Below the pieces are notes generated by a model. The model was not told where the DNA came from. It saw nothing but the letters and a program-made list of their open reading frames with translations, and did not search any database. Made by a program: the position numbers and the translations under genes. A stretch of 64,000 nucleotides of DNA, from contig JAJYCQ010000001.1 in the NCBI GenBank assembly GCA_021778315.1, forward strand, positions 1 through 64,000, in the 5' to 3' direction. This stretch comes from Acidobacteriota bacterium. Its GTDB lineage: Bacteria > Acidobacteriota > Terriglobia > Terriglobales > Acidobacteriaceae. This document shows positions 18,048-28,459 of the stretch, piece by piece (the stretch's first letter is position 1; each line of letters opens with the position of its first letter).

Positions 18048-19058
18048 TTACAACGCAGCGCTTGACTCTCGAATCATCAGAGTCGGTTCCAGCAGCTTCA
18101 TCTGCAGCGCCTGATGCGGAGTCTGCGCGAGGCCAATCGCCAACTCTCCCGCCATCGCACCCATGCGAGCAGTCGCCTGGTCGAGCGATGTCAGCGGCAC
18201 CTTCAGATATCGCGCGTAGCGAAGATTTCCGCAGCCAACAAACGCGATCTCCCGAGGAATCGACAGACCAGCATCCATCGCAGCCTGCATAGCACCAATG
18301 GCCGTGAGGTCGTTGTAGCAGAACACGGCATCGGGCCGCACCCGGCACGAGAGCAACTCCTGCATCGCCTGGTAGCCGGCCTGGTCGCCCGCCTCTTCCA
18401 CTCGTTCCCGAGTCACTACATAATTTCTCGGCACGCTCACCCCAGCCGTAGCCAGCGCCTTTTGATATCCATGCAGCCGATCGATCGACGGGCTGTTGCT
18501 CGTACCTGCGATGTGCGCAACGCGCCTTCGTCCCGTCGTCAGTAAATGCTGTGTCGCCAGTTCGCCGGCCATCACGTCATTGCATCCAACAAAGTTTGTC
18601 TTCAGCGATCGGAATCGCCGATCCAAAAGCACCACCGGAGTATTCTTGCTGCCGAGGAACGGCCGTGTCATCGTATGCGGCTGACACGACGCGACCACGA
18701 TGGCGTCCATCCCCCGATTGAGCATCGTTCGAATCTCATTCCGCTCGATCTCCGGGTCTTCCTCCGACGACGCCAGCATCAGCGCAAACCCACTCTTCCG
18801 CAGCGTCTCACCCAGCGACTTTGCCAGCTCAGCGAAGAACGGATGGACCAGATCCGGCACCACCAGTCCCACGGTAAACGACTGCCCGCTCGCCAGTGCT
18901 TGCGCCAGCATGTTGGGCTGGTACTTCAGCTCCTTCATGCGCTGCAGCACGCGCGCACGCGTCGCATCGCCAATGTCAGGACTGCCCCGAAGCACCTTCG
19001 ACACTGTGACAGTCGAGACGCCCAGGTCCTGCGCAATATCCTTCAGCCTAACGGTCAT
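18048..19058 (-). CDS. LacI-family transcriptional regulator
   Basis: 336 residues from the ATG at 19058, which has GGAGAAGG just upstream; two earlier Met codons are less likely. The DNA-binding helix-turn-helix is canonical (RLKDIAQDLGVSTVTVSKVL), followed by the hinge helix around NMLAQALASG. The sugar-binding core of the periplasmic-binding fold has VGLVVPDLVHPFFAELA, DAIVVASC and DAVFCYNDLTAIGAM. It lies 51 bases downstream of the GRP sugar transporter in the same direction, so regulator and transporter probably form one operon. The CG-centred palindrome at 20722-20744, before the inositol oxygenase gene, is a candidate operator. Confidence 0.93.
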   Translation of the reverse strand: MTVRLKDIAQDLGVSTVTVSKVLRGSPDIGDATRARVLQRMKELKYQPNMLAQALASGQSFTVGLVVPDLVHPFFAELAKSLGETLRKSGFALMLASSEEDPEIERNEIRTMLNRGMDAIVVASCQPHTMTRPFLGSKNTPVVLLDRRFRSLKTNFVGCNDVMAGELATQHLLTTGRRRVAHIAGTSNSPSIDRLHGYQKALATAGVSVPRNYVVTRERVEEAGDQAGYQAMQELLSCRVRPDAVFCYNDLTAIGAMQAAMDAGLSIPREIAFVGCGNLRYARYLKVPLTSLDQATARMGAMAGELAIGLAQTPHQALQMKLLEPTLMIRESSAAL

Positions 19059-19109
19059 GCCTTCTCCAGCCAGCGTTCGCCGCATCCGCACTCAGTCTAA
19101 TCGCGGCGC

Positions 19110-20411
19110 TCAACTGAAGCGCGTGCCTCGCCACAGCGCCCATCCACCGCCCAGCAGCGACGCCAGCAGCACCATGCCCAGCCCCACGATCCACCTCCCG
19201 TTCATCGCCAGCGAGGGCACCTTGGCGTTCACGCCGAGCCAGAGAAAGACCATCGTAGCCGCCACCACAATCACCACATCCCACCAGCGTCTGCGCTCGT
19301 CGCGACCTCCAAACTCATCGCCACTCTGGGCACGCAATACCTCCTGATAGTCCATGCCGTAGCGCTCGCACTCTCTCTCCAGCGCCATATTTCGCGACAG
19401 ATTTTCACGCGAGGAAGCAACGGCGGTGCTGATCGAAAGCGCACCCAGCACCATCAGCACAGACCCCGCCAACACGAGCACGAGGTGCGTATGATTCGCA
19501 CCGGCAAGCTCGCCAAAGACCAGCGCTCCCCACGCCAATCCCCAAAGCTGATTCGTATTCGACAGAGGAATACCGCGACCGATGCCGAGGTACTTGGTAG
19601 CAAATTGTTGGAAGAGGTCCCCAATCACCCACACGAACCCACCCAGAAAGAGCCAGAACAGCAACTGCTTGTTATGCGCCAGTTGGAATGCGGAGGAGTG
19701 CAATCCTCTGTCGAGCGTGAAGGTAAGCAGAAACATAGTGCCCAGCTCACCGACGGTGAACACGGTCACGAACGAGAGCGGATTCATGCCGCTCAAATAG
19801 GCCTTGCGATACGGCACATACATTGTGCCCCACATCAGGCTGGCTCCGGCCGCGGCCAGCAGGCCTCGCGCGGCATGCGGCGTAATCGCAAAGCCTTCCT
19901 GGATCGTGCTGAAGCCCAGCATGATTGCCGCCACCACAATAACGACCGCGCCCACGATGACCTTGAAGAGGTTCTTCGCGCCCGCACCCTCCAGCTCGCG
20001 AAACAGCAGCCTCCCCCACAGCAGCCCAATCAGGCAGTTCGTATTCCACAGAGGGAAGGCCGTAGCGAGCCCCACATCCCGGATCGCAAAGACCGTCAGC
20101 GTATTCGCCACCGCCCACAGAGCGCCCGCCAGGATCGCCCACACGATCAGATGTTTTCTCGCCATGATGTCCGCGAAGACATAGCTCGTGCCCTTGAGCA
20201 GTGTTGGGAATGTCCAGCGCGCCGTGAACACTCCAGCCACCATGCAGAGCGATATCGCAAACGGAGAAAAGCCGGCGTTCACCAGCTTCGTAGGAGCCTC
20301 CGCCCCGCCCAGCCAAACCCCCGCAGCTAGCCCGCAGATCACGCCCATCCCATGCAGAGAGACGCTCGTCCTGGCACTCCGACGTCGAACGTCCGTCGTA
20401 TCCCTCGCCAT
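19110..20411 (-). CDS. GRP/DMT-superfamily sugar transporter
   Basis: About 433 residues with ten hydrophobic helices in two halves, as in the glucose/ribose uptake (GRP) and RhaT-like group. Repeated landmarks are GLATAFPLWNTNCLIGLLWG in the first half and GIGRGIPLSNTNQLWGLAWG in the second: the conserved PLxNTNxLxGLxWG repeat of this family. A charged cytoplasmic insertion (about 340-385) precedes the last two helices. The start may be ATG 20411 or TTG 20417 (GGGAG upstream). The neighbours, a LacI regulator and the divergent inositol oxygenase, suggest a sugar or polyol substrate; which one cannot be read from sequence. Confidence 0.88.
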   Translation of the reverse strand: MARDTTDVRRRSARTSVSLHGMGVICGLAAGVWLGGAEAPTKLVNAGFSPFAISLCMVAGVFTARWTFPTLLKGTSYVFADIMARKHLIVWAILAGALWAVANTLTVFAIRDVGLATAFPLWNTNCLIGLLWGRLLFRELEGAGAKNLFKVIVGAVVIVVAAIMLGFSTIQEGFAITPHAARGLLAAAGASLMWGTMYVPYRKAYLSGMNPLSFVTVFTVGELGTMFLLTFTLDRGLHSSAFQLAHNKQLLFWLFLGGFVWVIGDLFQQFATKYLGIGRGIPLSNTNQLWGLAWGALVFGELAGANHTHLVLVLAGSVLMVLGALSISTAVASSRENLSRNMALERECERYGMDYQEVLRAQSGDEFGGRDERRRWWDVVIVVAATMVFLWLGVNAKVPSLAMNGRWIVGLGMVLLASLLGGGWALWRGTRFS

Positions 20412-20443
20412 GTCCAAGCGTTCTCCCGTGGAGGAAATTTTCT

Positions 20444-20557
20444 CTAGTGCAGAACAATCAGCAGCAGAATGCCCGCCAGCAATACGCCGGCCGGCACCCA
20501 GAATTGAACATCGGTTAGGATCGCTTTGATCGTCTGCGATCCGCTCTTGCGATCCAT
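20444..20557 (-). CDS. 37-residue single-helix membrane protein upstream of the sugar transporter
   Basis: A short gene running from ATG (20557) to TAG (20444). It has a polar head (MDRKSGSQTIKAILTDVQ) and a hydrophobic segment (FWVPAGVLLAGILLLIVL) that should cross the membrane once. An AAGGTGGG sequence lies about 9 bases before the ATG. It ends 33 bases before the transporter start and reads in the same direction, so it could be an accessory subunit. Support is the start signal, the clear helix and the position; no family is recognised. Confidence 0.55.
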   Translation of the reverse strand: MDRKSGSQTIKAILTDVQFWVPAGVLLAGILLLIVLH

Positions 20558-20721
20558 GTGCGTCCCACCTTGTCCCATTCTCTCATCCAGAAATCCGGCC
20601 ATCATCACTGCTGGCGTTGCGCCACGTTAGAGCGTTGCTCCTACCCGTGTCAAGCGTTCGAACCCACAGTACCATCGGCTCTGCGGCACCTCGGAAGACT
20701 TGCTCATTCTGTCGTCTACCT

Positions 20722-20744
20722 GTTACGTTAGCGGTTACGTAAAC
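20722..20744. promoter_or_regulatory. candidate LacI-family operator upstream of inositol oxygenase
   Basis: TTACGT and ACGTAA form an inverted pair 8 bases apart. The right arm is itself a perfect CG-centred palindrome (TTACGTAA at 20735-20742) within GGTTACGTAAAC, and GTTACG occurs twice. CG-centred palindromes of this kind are typical LacI-family operators. It is 58 bases before the inositol oxygenase start and in the divergent region shared with the transporter-lacI operon. Confidence 0.45.
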
Positions 20745-20801
20745 GGGTTCCGCTCGAATTCAACGAGCGCGTCCGAATCCATCCTCCCAGGGAGAGATGC
20801 C

Positions 20802-21662
20802 ATGAACTCAGCAACCGACCTTCCCCGCCAGCCACTCCATGACCTCGACGAGTGGGACGACTTCCTCGCAGGACGCTACAAGGAAGGCAAGAGTGCCGCC
20901 GAGTTCCGCGTCTACGATGCCACCGCCACGCCCGGTGTTGCGGAGTTCTATCGGCTCAACCACGAGAACATGACCGTCGATTACGTCCTCCGAAAAGAGC
21001 AGCAATACTTCACCCTCAACAAAGGCCAAAAGACCATCTGGGAGGCGGCCGACTTTCTCAACACCCTGGTCGACGACAGCGACCCTGACACCGACCTCAC
21101 GCAGATTGAGCACCTCCTCCAAACATCTGAAGCCATGCGACGCGACGATTGCCCACGCTGGATGATTCTTACCGGCTTCATCCACGACCTCGGCAAGTGC
21201 CTCTGTCTCTACGGCGAGCCGCAGTGGGGAGTCGTCGGGGACACCTTCCCCGTGGGCTGCGCCTGGTCTCCCGACATCGTCTTCCCCGAGTACTTCGCCC
21301 GCAACCCGGATCGCCACGTTCCCCGCTATCAGACGAAGTACGGAATCTACGAGCCCAACTGCGGCCTCGAAAACCTACACATGTCCTTCGGGCACGACGG
21401 CTACATCGCCGAAGTCATGAAGCCCTACCTCCGCGACGAATCGCTCTACATGCTGCGCTTCCACTCCTTCTATCCGTGGCACAAGCACGGCGCCTACGAC
21501 CACCTATGCAATGACAAGGACCGCTCCATGCTCGAGTGGGTGCTCAAGTTCAACCAGTACGATCTCTACTCCAAGGGACACACCAAGCCGGACCTCAAAG
21601 ACTTGAAGCCCTACTATGACGATCTCTTCGCCGAGTTTCTTCCCACCACGCTAGCCTGGTAG
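20802..21662 (+). CDS. myo-inositol oxygenase (MIOX)
   Basis: 286 residues. A di-iron oxygenase that cleaves myo-inositol to D-glucuronate using O2. Family landmarks are read directly: YRLNHENMTVDYV, NTLVDDSDPDTD, HLLQTSEAMRRD, LTGFIHDLGK (His-Asp iron ligands), QWGVVGDTFPVGC, MSFGHDGY, FHSFYPWHKHGAY and KFNQYDLYSK, so all iron-ligand His and Asp residues appear present. ATG 20802 has AGGGAGAG 5 bases before it. The enzyme is best known from eukaryotes and is found in a minority of bacteria. The divergent transporter and LacI regulator may supply and control it. No glucuronate pathway gene is recognised close by. Confidence 0.93.
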   Translation: MNSATDLPRQPLHDLDEWDDFLAGRYKEGKSAAEFRVYDATATPGVAEFYRLNHENMTVDYVLRKEQQYFTLNKGQKTIWEAADFLNTLVDDSDPDTDLTQIEHLLQTSEAMRRDDCPRWMILTGFIHDLGKCLCLYGEPQWGVVGDTFPVGCAWSPDIVFPEYFARNPDRHVPRYQTKYGIYEPNCGLENLHMSFGHDGYIAEVMKPYLRDESLYMLRFHSFYPWHKHGAYDHLCNDKDRSMLEWVLKFNQYDLYSKGHTKPDLKDLKPYYDDLFAEFLPTTLAW

Positions 21663-21885
21663 CGCCCAACGCGCCGCCGTTGACGTCGGCCTTCAGCCAG
21701 GCCCTGCTTGCCAAAGCCTGCGCAGGCTCTCTACGCTTATCAGCGCAATCCGTTTCTGGAACAAGCTTCGGTGTAGAGCGAAGCCTCTCTCCAGTTCAAA
21801 ATGATTTTCGCGAGACCACTGCAGTACAAACGCAACACCGTGCGCCCCTCAGTCGATTGGCTGCCATCTTTCAGAAGAGGTTCGA

Positions 21886-23964
21886 ATGAAGACTTCCGCC
21901 TTGCGTTCAGCGTACTTTCTCGCTGCCTGTCTTACGACCACCCTGGCCGTGTCGCAGCAAATCGCTCCGGCAACTCCGCTCATCACCCACGATCCCTACT
22001 TCAGCATCTGGTCTACAACCGACAAGCTCACCGGCTCCGACACAACGCATTGGACCGGCGCGCCGCAGCCACTCAAAGGCATCGCGCTCATCGACGGCAA
22101 GCCTTACCGGTTCATGGGACTCCATCCCGAGACCATACCCGCGATGGAGCAAACCGCAGCCTCCATCCTGCCGACGCACACGCACTACGAGTTTCGTCAA
22201 AGCGGAATCATCCTCGACCTCACGTTCTTCACGCCCGCGTTTACCGACGATCTCGATCTTCTCTCGCGCCCCGTAACCTATCTCACCTGGAGTGCAAAGT
22301 CGGCCGACGCAGCAACGCATCGCGTCTCCATTCTTTTCGACGTCGATCCTGTCATCGCAGTCAATGATCGCAGCGAGAAGGTCATCACCTCGCGTAATCA
22401 GACCACCCTGCTGAACGTTCTCTCCGTCGGCTCTCGAGACCAGCGAGTCCTCAATCGCTCCGGCGACATGGTGCGTATCAACTGGGGATATTTCCATCTC
22501 GCCGTGCCCAGGGATGAGGACGCCACCACCTCCATCGCGCCGAGTGCCGTCGACGCCTTCGTCCTTACGGGAAAGCTTCCCGCCAACGACTCCATCGACA
22601 TGCCTGAGGCCGCCGACTCGACAAGCCCGCACCTCGCCGCAGAGCTTAACTTCGGCTCTGTCGCTGGCCAATCCGTTACCCGTCATCTCCTCGTCTCGTA
22701 CACCGAAGACTTCGCCGTCCAATTTCTCCAGCAGAATCTTCGTCCTTATTGGCAGCGAAATAACATGCCCGTTCAGGAGTTGCTGGACACCTCCGAGCAG
22801 CAGTACTCCACCCTCGATACACGCGGCCAGAAGTTCGATGCTGAACTCGCCGCCGATCTCAAAACCGTAGGCGGGGAGCACTACGCTTCGCTCGCGATTC
22901 TGGCGTATCAACAGACCCTCGCCGCTCATGCGCTTGCAGCTGACACGAATGGCGATCCCATGTTCTTCCCCAAAGAGAACTCCTCCAATGGCTGCATCGG
23001 CACGGTCGACGTCATCTACCCGGCGGCTCCCTTCTTCCTCTTCTTCCAGCCAAAGTTGCTCGAGGCCGAGCTCGCTCCCGTCCTCGAATACTCCGCCCTC
23101 GCCCGTTGGCGATTTCCATTTGCACCCCATGACCTCGGCCAGTATCCGCTGGCCAATGGCCAGGTCTACGGAGGAGGAGAGAAGACCGAAGACGATCAGA
23201 TGCCCGTCGAAGAGAGCGGCAACATGCTCATCCTCGTGGACGCGCTGGCACGGGCTGAAGGCAACGCGAACCTCGCACAACGCTACTGGCCGCAGCTCAC
23301 CAAGTGGGCCGGATACCTTCAGGTGCACGGTCTCGATCCGGAGAACCAACTCACCACCGACGACTTCGCCGGCCACGTCTCGCATAACGCCAATCTCTCT
23401 ATCAAGGCCATCGACGCGCTCGCTGCCTATGCCGATCTCGCGCATCTCCTCAAGCAGGAAAGCGTAGCAAAGCAATACGACGCCACCGCCAAGACCATGG
23501 CCAAAAAGTGGCAGACCATGGATATCGAAGGAGACCACTATAAGCTCGCCTTCAACAGCCCCGGCACCTGGAGTCAGAAATACAATCTCATCTGGGATCA
23601 GCTCCTCGACTACAACTTGTTTCCCAGGTCTGTCCGCGAGTCGGAGTTCAGCTACTACCTCACCCGGATGAATCGCTACGGCCTCCCACTCGACAGCCGC
23701 GCCGACTACACCAAACTCGACTGGTCGCTCTGGACCGCCACCCTCACCTCGAACCCCGAGCAGTTCAACGCGATCATGGACTCTATCGCCCGCTGGGTGC
23801 ACGAGACTCCCACGCGTGTTCCCCTCAGCGACTGGTACGACACCAAGACAGGAAAGCAAGTCGGCTTCCAGGCTCGCAGCGTCGTAGGTGGCGTCTACAT
23901 CAAGGCTCTATCTGACAAGCAGCTCACCGCAAAGTGGCACCGCGTCGCTGCTCAGCAAAACTAG
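21886..23964 (+). CDS. secreted glutaminase-family protein (DUF4965/DUF5127/DUF1793 type)
   Basis: 692 residues with a signal peptide (MKTSALRSAYFLAACLTTTLAVS). The domain order follows the GtaA-like family: an N-terminal part starting TPLITHDPYFSIWSTTDKLT, a beta-sandwich with LTFFTPAFTDDLDLLSRPV, then an (alpha/alpha)6 barrel with MFFPKENSSNGCIGTVDVIY, VEESGNMLILVDA and NLIWDQLLDYNLFP. Fungal members are called glutaminases, but the architecture resembles glycoside hydrolases, so the activity in bacteria is uncertain. It follows the inositol oxygenase by 223 bases of apparently empty sequence. Location should be periplasmic or extracellular. Confidence 0.85.
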   Translation: MKTSALRSAYFLAACLTTTLAVSQQIAPATPLITHDPYFSIWSTTDKLTGSDTTHWTGAPQPLKGIALIDGKPYRFMGLHPETIPAMEQTAASILPTHTHYEFRQSGIILDLTFFTPAFTDDLDLLSRPVTYLTWSAKSADAATHRVSILFDVDPVIAVNDRSEKVITSRNQTTLLNVLSVGSRDQRVLNRSGDMVRINWGYFHLAVPRDEDATTSIAPSAVDAFVLTGKLPANDSIDMPEAADSTSPHLAAELNFGSVAGQSVTRHLLVSYTEDFAVQFLQQNLRPYWQRNNMPVQELLDTSEQQYSTLDTRGQKFDAELAADLKTVGGEHYASLAILAYQQTLAAHALAADTNGDPMFFPKENSSNGCIGTVDVIYPAAPFFLFFQPKLLEAELAPVLEYSALARWRFPFAPHDLGQYPLANGQVYGGGEKTEDDQMPVEESGNMLILVDALARAEGNANLAQRYWPQLTKWAGYLQVHGLDPENQLTTDDFAGHVSHNANLSIKAIDALAAYADLAHLLKQESVAKQYDATAKTMAKKWQTMDIEGDHYKLAFNSPGTWSQKYNLIWDQLLDYNLFPRSVRESEFSYYLTRMNRYGLPLDSRADYTKLDWSLWTATLTSNPEQFNAIMDSIARWVHETPTRVPLSDWYDTKTGKQVGFQARSVVGGVYIKALSDKQLTAKWHRVAAQQN

Positions 23965-24122
23965 CCTGCAGTCCCTCAACGAGCGTAGCCGGACCCCCGG
24001 CTGCTTCGGACCCCCGGCTTCGTCGGACCACCGCGGTCCGTGAGCAATGACAAGTCGGTTCGTCAGGAGGAATCCATGAAGCTTCCAGCCTCGGTCACGT
24101 TTCTGCAATAATTAACGATGCC

Positions 24123-26012
<1,890 letters not shown>

Positions 26013-26208
26013 AGCAGCTTTCCCCTCCAGGAAATCTCTGCACCGCTCTTCGCTCGCCGTGACGTGACTCCCGACCCAGGCGAAACCATGTCAGCGCAAC
26101 ACCAGAGGTGCCCCGAGGAAACCTGTGCACGATATCGGCCTGCATTCAGCCAGTGCTCAGTGGGTCCAAGCCGTGCGCGTTGTGCGGATCATCTGAGACA
26201 CTTTCACT

Positions 26209-26718
26209 ATGCGTCGACGTACCGAAGTCAACAGCCGCGGCTCTCTGCAGGAAGCGATCCAGCAGCATCAGCCCTTCCGCAATCGCCAACAGGAGGCGTA
26301 CCTCAGCATCCTGCGAACGGGGATCGAGCTGTCGCATTCCACTGAGCGCTTCTTGAAGAAGTTTGACATCACCCAGGCGCAGTACAACGTCCTGCGGATT
26401 CTTCAGGGCGCCGGCTCCGACGGCCTGGGCCGGAATGAGATCTCACAACGAATGGTCGCGGTTACGCCGGACATGACCCGGCTCCTGGACCGCCTCGAGG
26501 TCGCCGGACTTGTGTCTCGCAGCAAGCACACCGTAGATAAACGACAGACGCTGACGAAGATCACCACCGCAGGAAAAGCTCTCCTGCGAAGAGTGGAAGG
26601 ACCGTTGATGCAGCATCATAAGGTCCAACTCCGGGGGATGCCCCCGGCTGCCACTGACGCGCTTCTCGCTTCCATGGACGCAATCCGGCTGCAGTTGCGA
26701 AAGACTTCTGAATCCTAA
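26209..26718 (+). CDS. MarR-family transcriptional regulator (MhqR-like by context)
   Basis: 169 residues forming a winged-helix dimer. KKFDITQAQYNVLRILQ, LGRNEISQRMVAVTPDMTRL (recognition helix) and SRSKHTVDKRQTLTKITTAG (wing with the conserved D-x-R) define the family. It lies 44 bases before a VOC dioxygenase-like gene and is followed by a carboxylesterase gene, the same three families as the MhqR regulon that answers quinone and catechol stress in Bacillus. Overlapping palindromes at 26722-26745 are the likely operator. The inducer is unknown; the regulatory link is inferred from order and operator. Confidence 0.9.
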   Translation: MRRRTEVNSRGSLQEAIQQHQPFRNRQQEAYLSILRTGIELSHSTERFLKKFDITQAQYNVLRILQGAGSDGLGRNEISQRMVAVTPDMTRLLDRLEVAGLVSRSKHTVDKRQTLTKITTAGKALLRRVEGPLMQHHKVQLRGMPPAATDALLASMDAIRLQLRKTSES

Positions 26719-26721
26719 TAG

Positions 26722-26745
26722 GTGTTGCAACACTCATATAGAGTG
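26722..26745. promoter_or_regulatory. overlapping palindromes, likely MarR-family operator
   Basis: GTGTTGCAACAC (26722-26733) is a perfect 12-base palindrome. It overlaps CACTCATATAGAGTG (26731-26745), a second inverted repeat with five-base arms. They lie between the MarR stop and the ribosome-binding site TTGGAGG of the VOC gene, where a repressor would block the two downstream genes. Confidence 0.55.
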
Positions 26746-26762
26746 AGTTTATTGGAGGTCCC

Positions 26763-27671
26763 GTGGCACCCCTCGGTACAGTTCAGAATCCGGACGTCGG
26801 AATCCAACCCGCGAAGTTTCGTCTTCCCCCAACATCTCATGTCGGACGTGTGCGTCTAGCCGTCTCCGACCTTGCGAAGTCAATCGCTTTCTACACGGAA
26901 GTCATCGGACTTGTTGTCCTCAACCAATCCGATCCGCTTGCACAACTCGGTGTCACAGGATGCTCCCAGGTTCTGCTTGAGTTGGAGCAGGTTCCCGGAG
27001 TGCAACCCATCGATCGCAGGACTCGACTCGGCTTGTACCATAGCGCGTTTCTTCTCCCGAACCGTGAATCGCTCAGCAGCTTCGTCGCGCACCTTGTCGA
27101 TCAGGGAATCTACTTCGGATCGGGTGATCACCTTTACAGCGAGGCAATCTATCTGGTCGACCCCGACGGCCTTAGCGTAGAGGTTTACGCGGACCGCGCG
27201 CGTGATCAGTGGATCTATGAAGGTCGTGAGATCGTAAGCGCCACCAATCCCATCGACTTCGAGGGCCTTCTCGCAGTCTCCCATAAGCAGTGGAAAGGTG
27301 CCCCCGCCGGAACGGTGATTGGACACATTCACCTCTATGTCGGGGACCTCGATCACGCCGCTGGCTTCTATCAGGCGACGCTTGGCTTTGACATCGTTAC
27401 GTGGCGTTATCCGGGAGCCCTCTTTATGTCTGCAGGCGGGTATCACCATGACGTCGCCGTGAATGTGTGGGCCGCCGGATCACCACCAGCGTCGCCGAGC
27501 GATGCCCGTCTTCTCTTCTGGGAACTCGTTCTTCCAAATGCGGACGCACGTGCGAGGGCCGAGCAGAGCCTCGTTGCCGCCGGCTACAAGAGCACCCCAG
27601 TTGCGACTGGAGATCCGGGGTACACCGATCCGTGGGGGATTCAAGTCTCTCTCACGCTGGAGCACGCGTGA
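26763..27671 (+). CDS. VOC-family (glyoxalase/extradiol dioxygenase-like) protein, CatE/MhqO type
   Basis: 302 residues with two vicinal-oxygen-chelate modules. The first begins HVGRVRLAVSDLAKSIAFYT and ends YLVDPDGLSVEVYAD; the second begins GHIHLYVGDLDHAAGFYQ. The metal ligands of the family (His and Glu in VRLAV/GLSVEVYAD-like positions, His in GHIHLYV) seem partly present, so ring-cleaving activity on hydroquinone or catechol is possible but not certain. GTG 26763 has TTGGAGG 6 bases upstream. Together with the MarR gene and the esterase it forms an MhqR-type quinone detoxification cluster. Confidence 0.88.
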   Translation: MAPLGTVQNPDVGIQPAKFRLPPTSHVGRVRLAVSDLAKSIAFYTEVIGLVVLNQSDPLAQLGVTGCSQVLLELEQVPGVQPIDRRTRLGLYHSAFLLPNRESLSSFVAHLVDQGIYFGSGDHLYSEAIYLVDPDGLSVEVYADRARDQWIYEGREIVSATNPIDFEGLLAVSHKQWKGAPAGTVIGHIHLYVGDLDHAAGFYQATLGFDIVTWRYPGALFMSAGGYHHDVAVNVWAAGSPPASPSDARLLFWELVLPNADARARAEQSLVAAGYKSTPVATGDPGYTDPWGIQVSLTLEHA

Positions 27672-27687
27672 GCAGGAGGCCTCTCCT

Positions 27688-28389
27688 ATGTATCGCCGAA
27701 TTTCGAATAGACAAGGAGCGAACGCAGTGGCTGACTTAACGTATCTAACGCTTCAACCGGGGACTGACCCGACTTCGGAGCTGATGGTGCTTCACGGTAT
27801 CGGCGGAAACGAGCAAAGCATCGCACCCATCGCCACTGGCGTCGATCCGCGCTTGACGGTCATCAGTGTGCGTGCGCCTCTTCAAATGGGTCCGGTAGCG
27901 TTCGGTTGGTACCCAACACGCTTTGGCCCTGACGGTCCGGTGATCAACGCCGACGAAGCAGAACAAGGTCGCAGATCTCTCGTGACCTTCATCGAGTCGT
28001 ATCGTGCAGAGCACCACGTGCAAAGGCTTTACCTGATGGGCTTCAGCCAGGGCGCCATCATGGCCGTCGCTGCTGCACTGTCTGTCCCCAAGCTCATACA
28101 GGGTGCGGTAGGCTTCAGCGGCCGCTTTCCAAAAGAGTACGAAGGAGTCGTGAGGCCGCGGAGCGAACTCGCGCAAACGCGCCTCTGGATCGGACATGGC
28201 ACGGAGGACGACAAATTGCCCATACATCTGGGCAGAGCCATGCGCGACGCGCTAAAACGCTTTGGTGCCGTGTATGAATACTCTGAGTTTCCTGCCGGGC
28301 ATCAGGTGACTCCTGCGATGTTGGCTGCCGCACACCAATGGCTTGCGAATCAACTCAACGCCGCAACAGAAACCTCGCCCACAACCTGA
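27688..28389 (+). CDS. phospholipase/carboxylesterase-family alpha/beta hydrolase (MhqD-like)
   Basis: About 233 residues from ATG 27688 (AGGAGG at 27674-27679). GTG 27727, preceded by AAGGAG, would give a 220-residue protein closer to family length, so the start is open. ELMVLHGIGGNE is the oxyanion-hole region, LYLMGFSQGAIMA carries the nucleophile Ser in GFSQG, IGHGTEDDKLP the Asp and FPAGHQVTP the catalytic His, so the triad is complete. The family hydrolyses acyl or aryl esters; in the MhqR regulon its partner removes quinone adducts. It follows the VOC gene by 16 bases. Confidence 0.88.
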   Translation: MYRRISNRQGANAVADLTYLTLQPGTDPTSELMVLHGIGGNEQSIAPIATGVDPRLTVISVRAPLQMGPVAFGWYPTRFGPDGPVINADEAEQGRRSLVTFIESYRAEHHVQRLYLMGFSQGAIMAVAAALSVPKLIQGAVGFSGRFPKEYEGVVRPRSELAQTRLWIGHGTEDDKLPIHLGRAMRDALKRFGAVYEYSEFPAGHQVTPAMLAAAHQWLANQLNAATETSPTT

Positions 28390-28459
28390 GCGTCACGTGA
28401 CAGGTGGATCAAGCAACCTGGTCCCGAAGACCGTCTCTCATTCACCTTCTTCAAGAAGA

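Noticed and set aside
20640..20680. GTTCGAACCC as a possible tRNA T-arm
   Set aside because: No matching acceptor, D-arm or anticodon stem within tRNA distance.
21907..23859. 650-codon minus-strand frame opposite the glutaminase-family gene
   Set aside because: It is a mirror of a GC-rich coding frame; the plus-strand protein has a signal peptide and family motifs.
23990..24040. CGGACCCCCGGCT direct repeats and CGGACC/GGTCCG hairpin after the glutaminase-family gene as a terminator
   Set aside because: The stem is only six bases and no T-run follows, so a terminator call is not supported.
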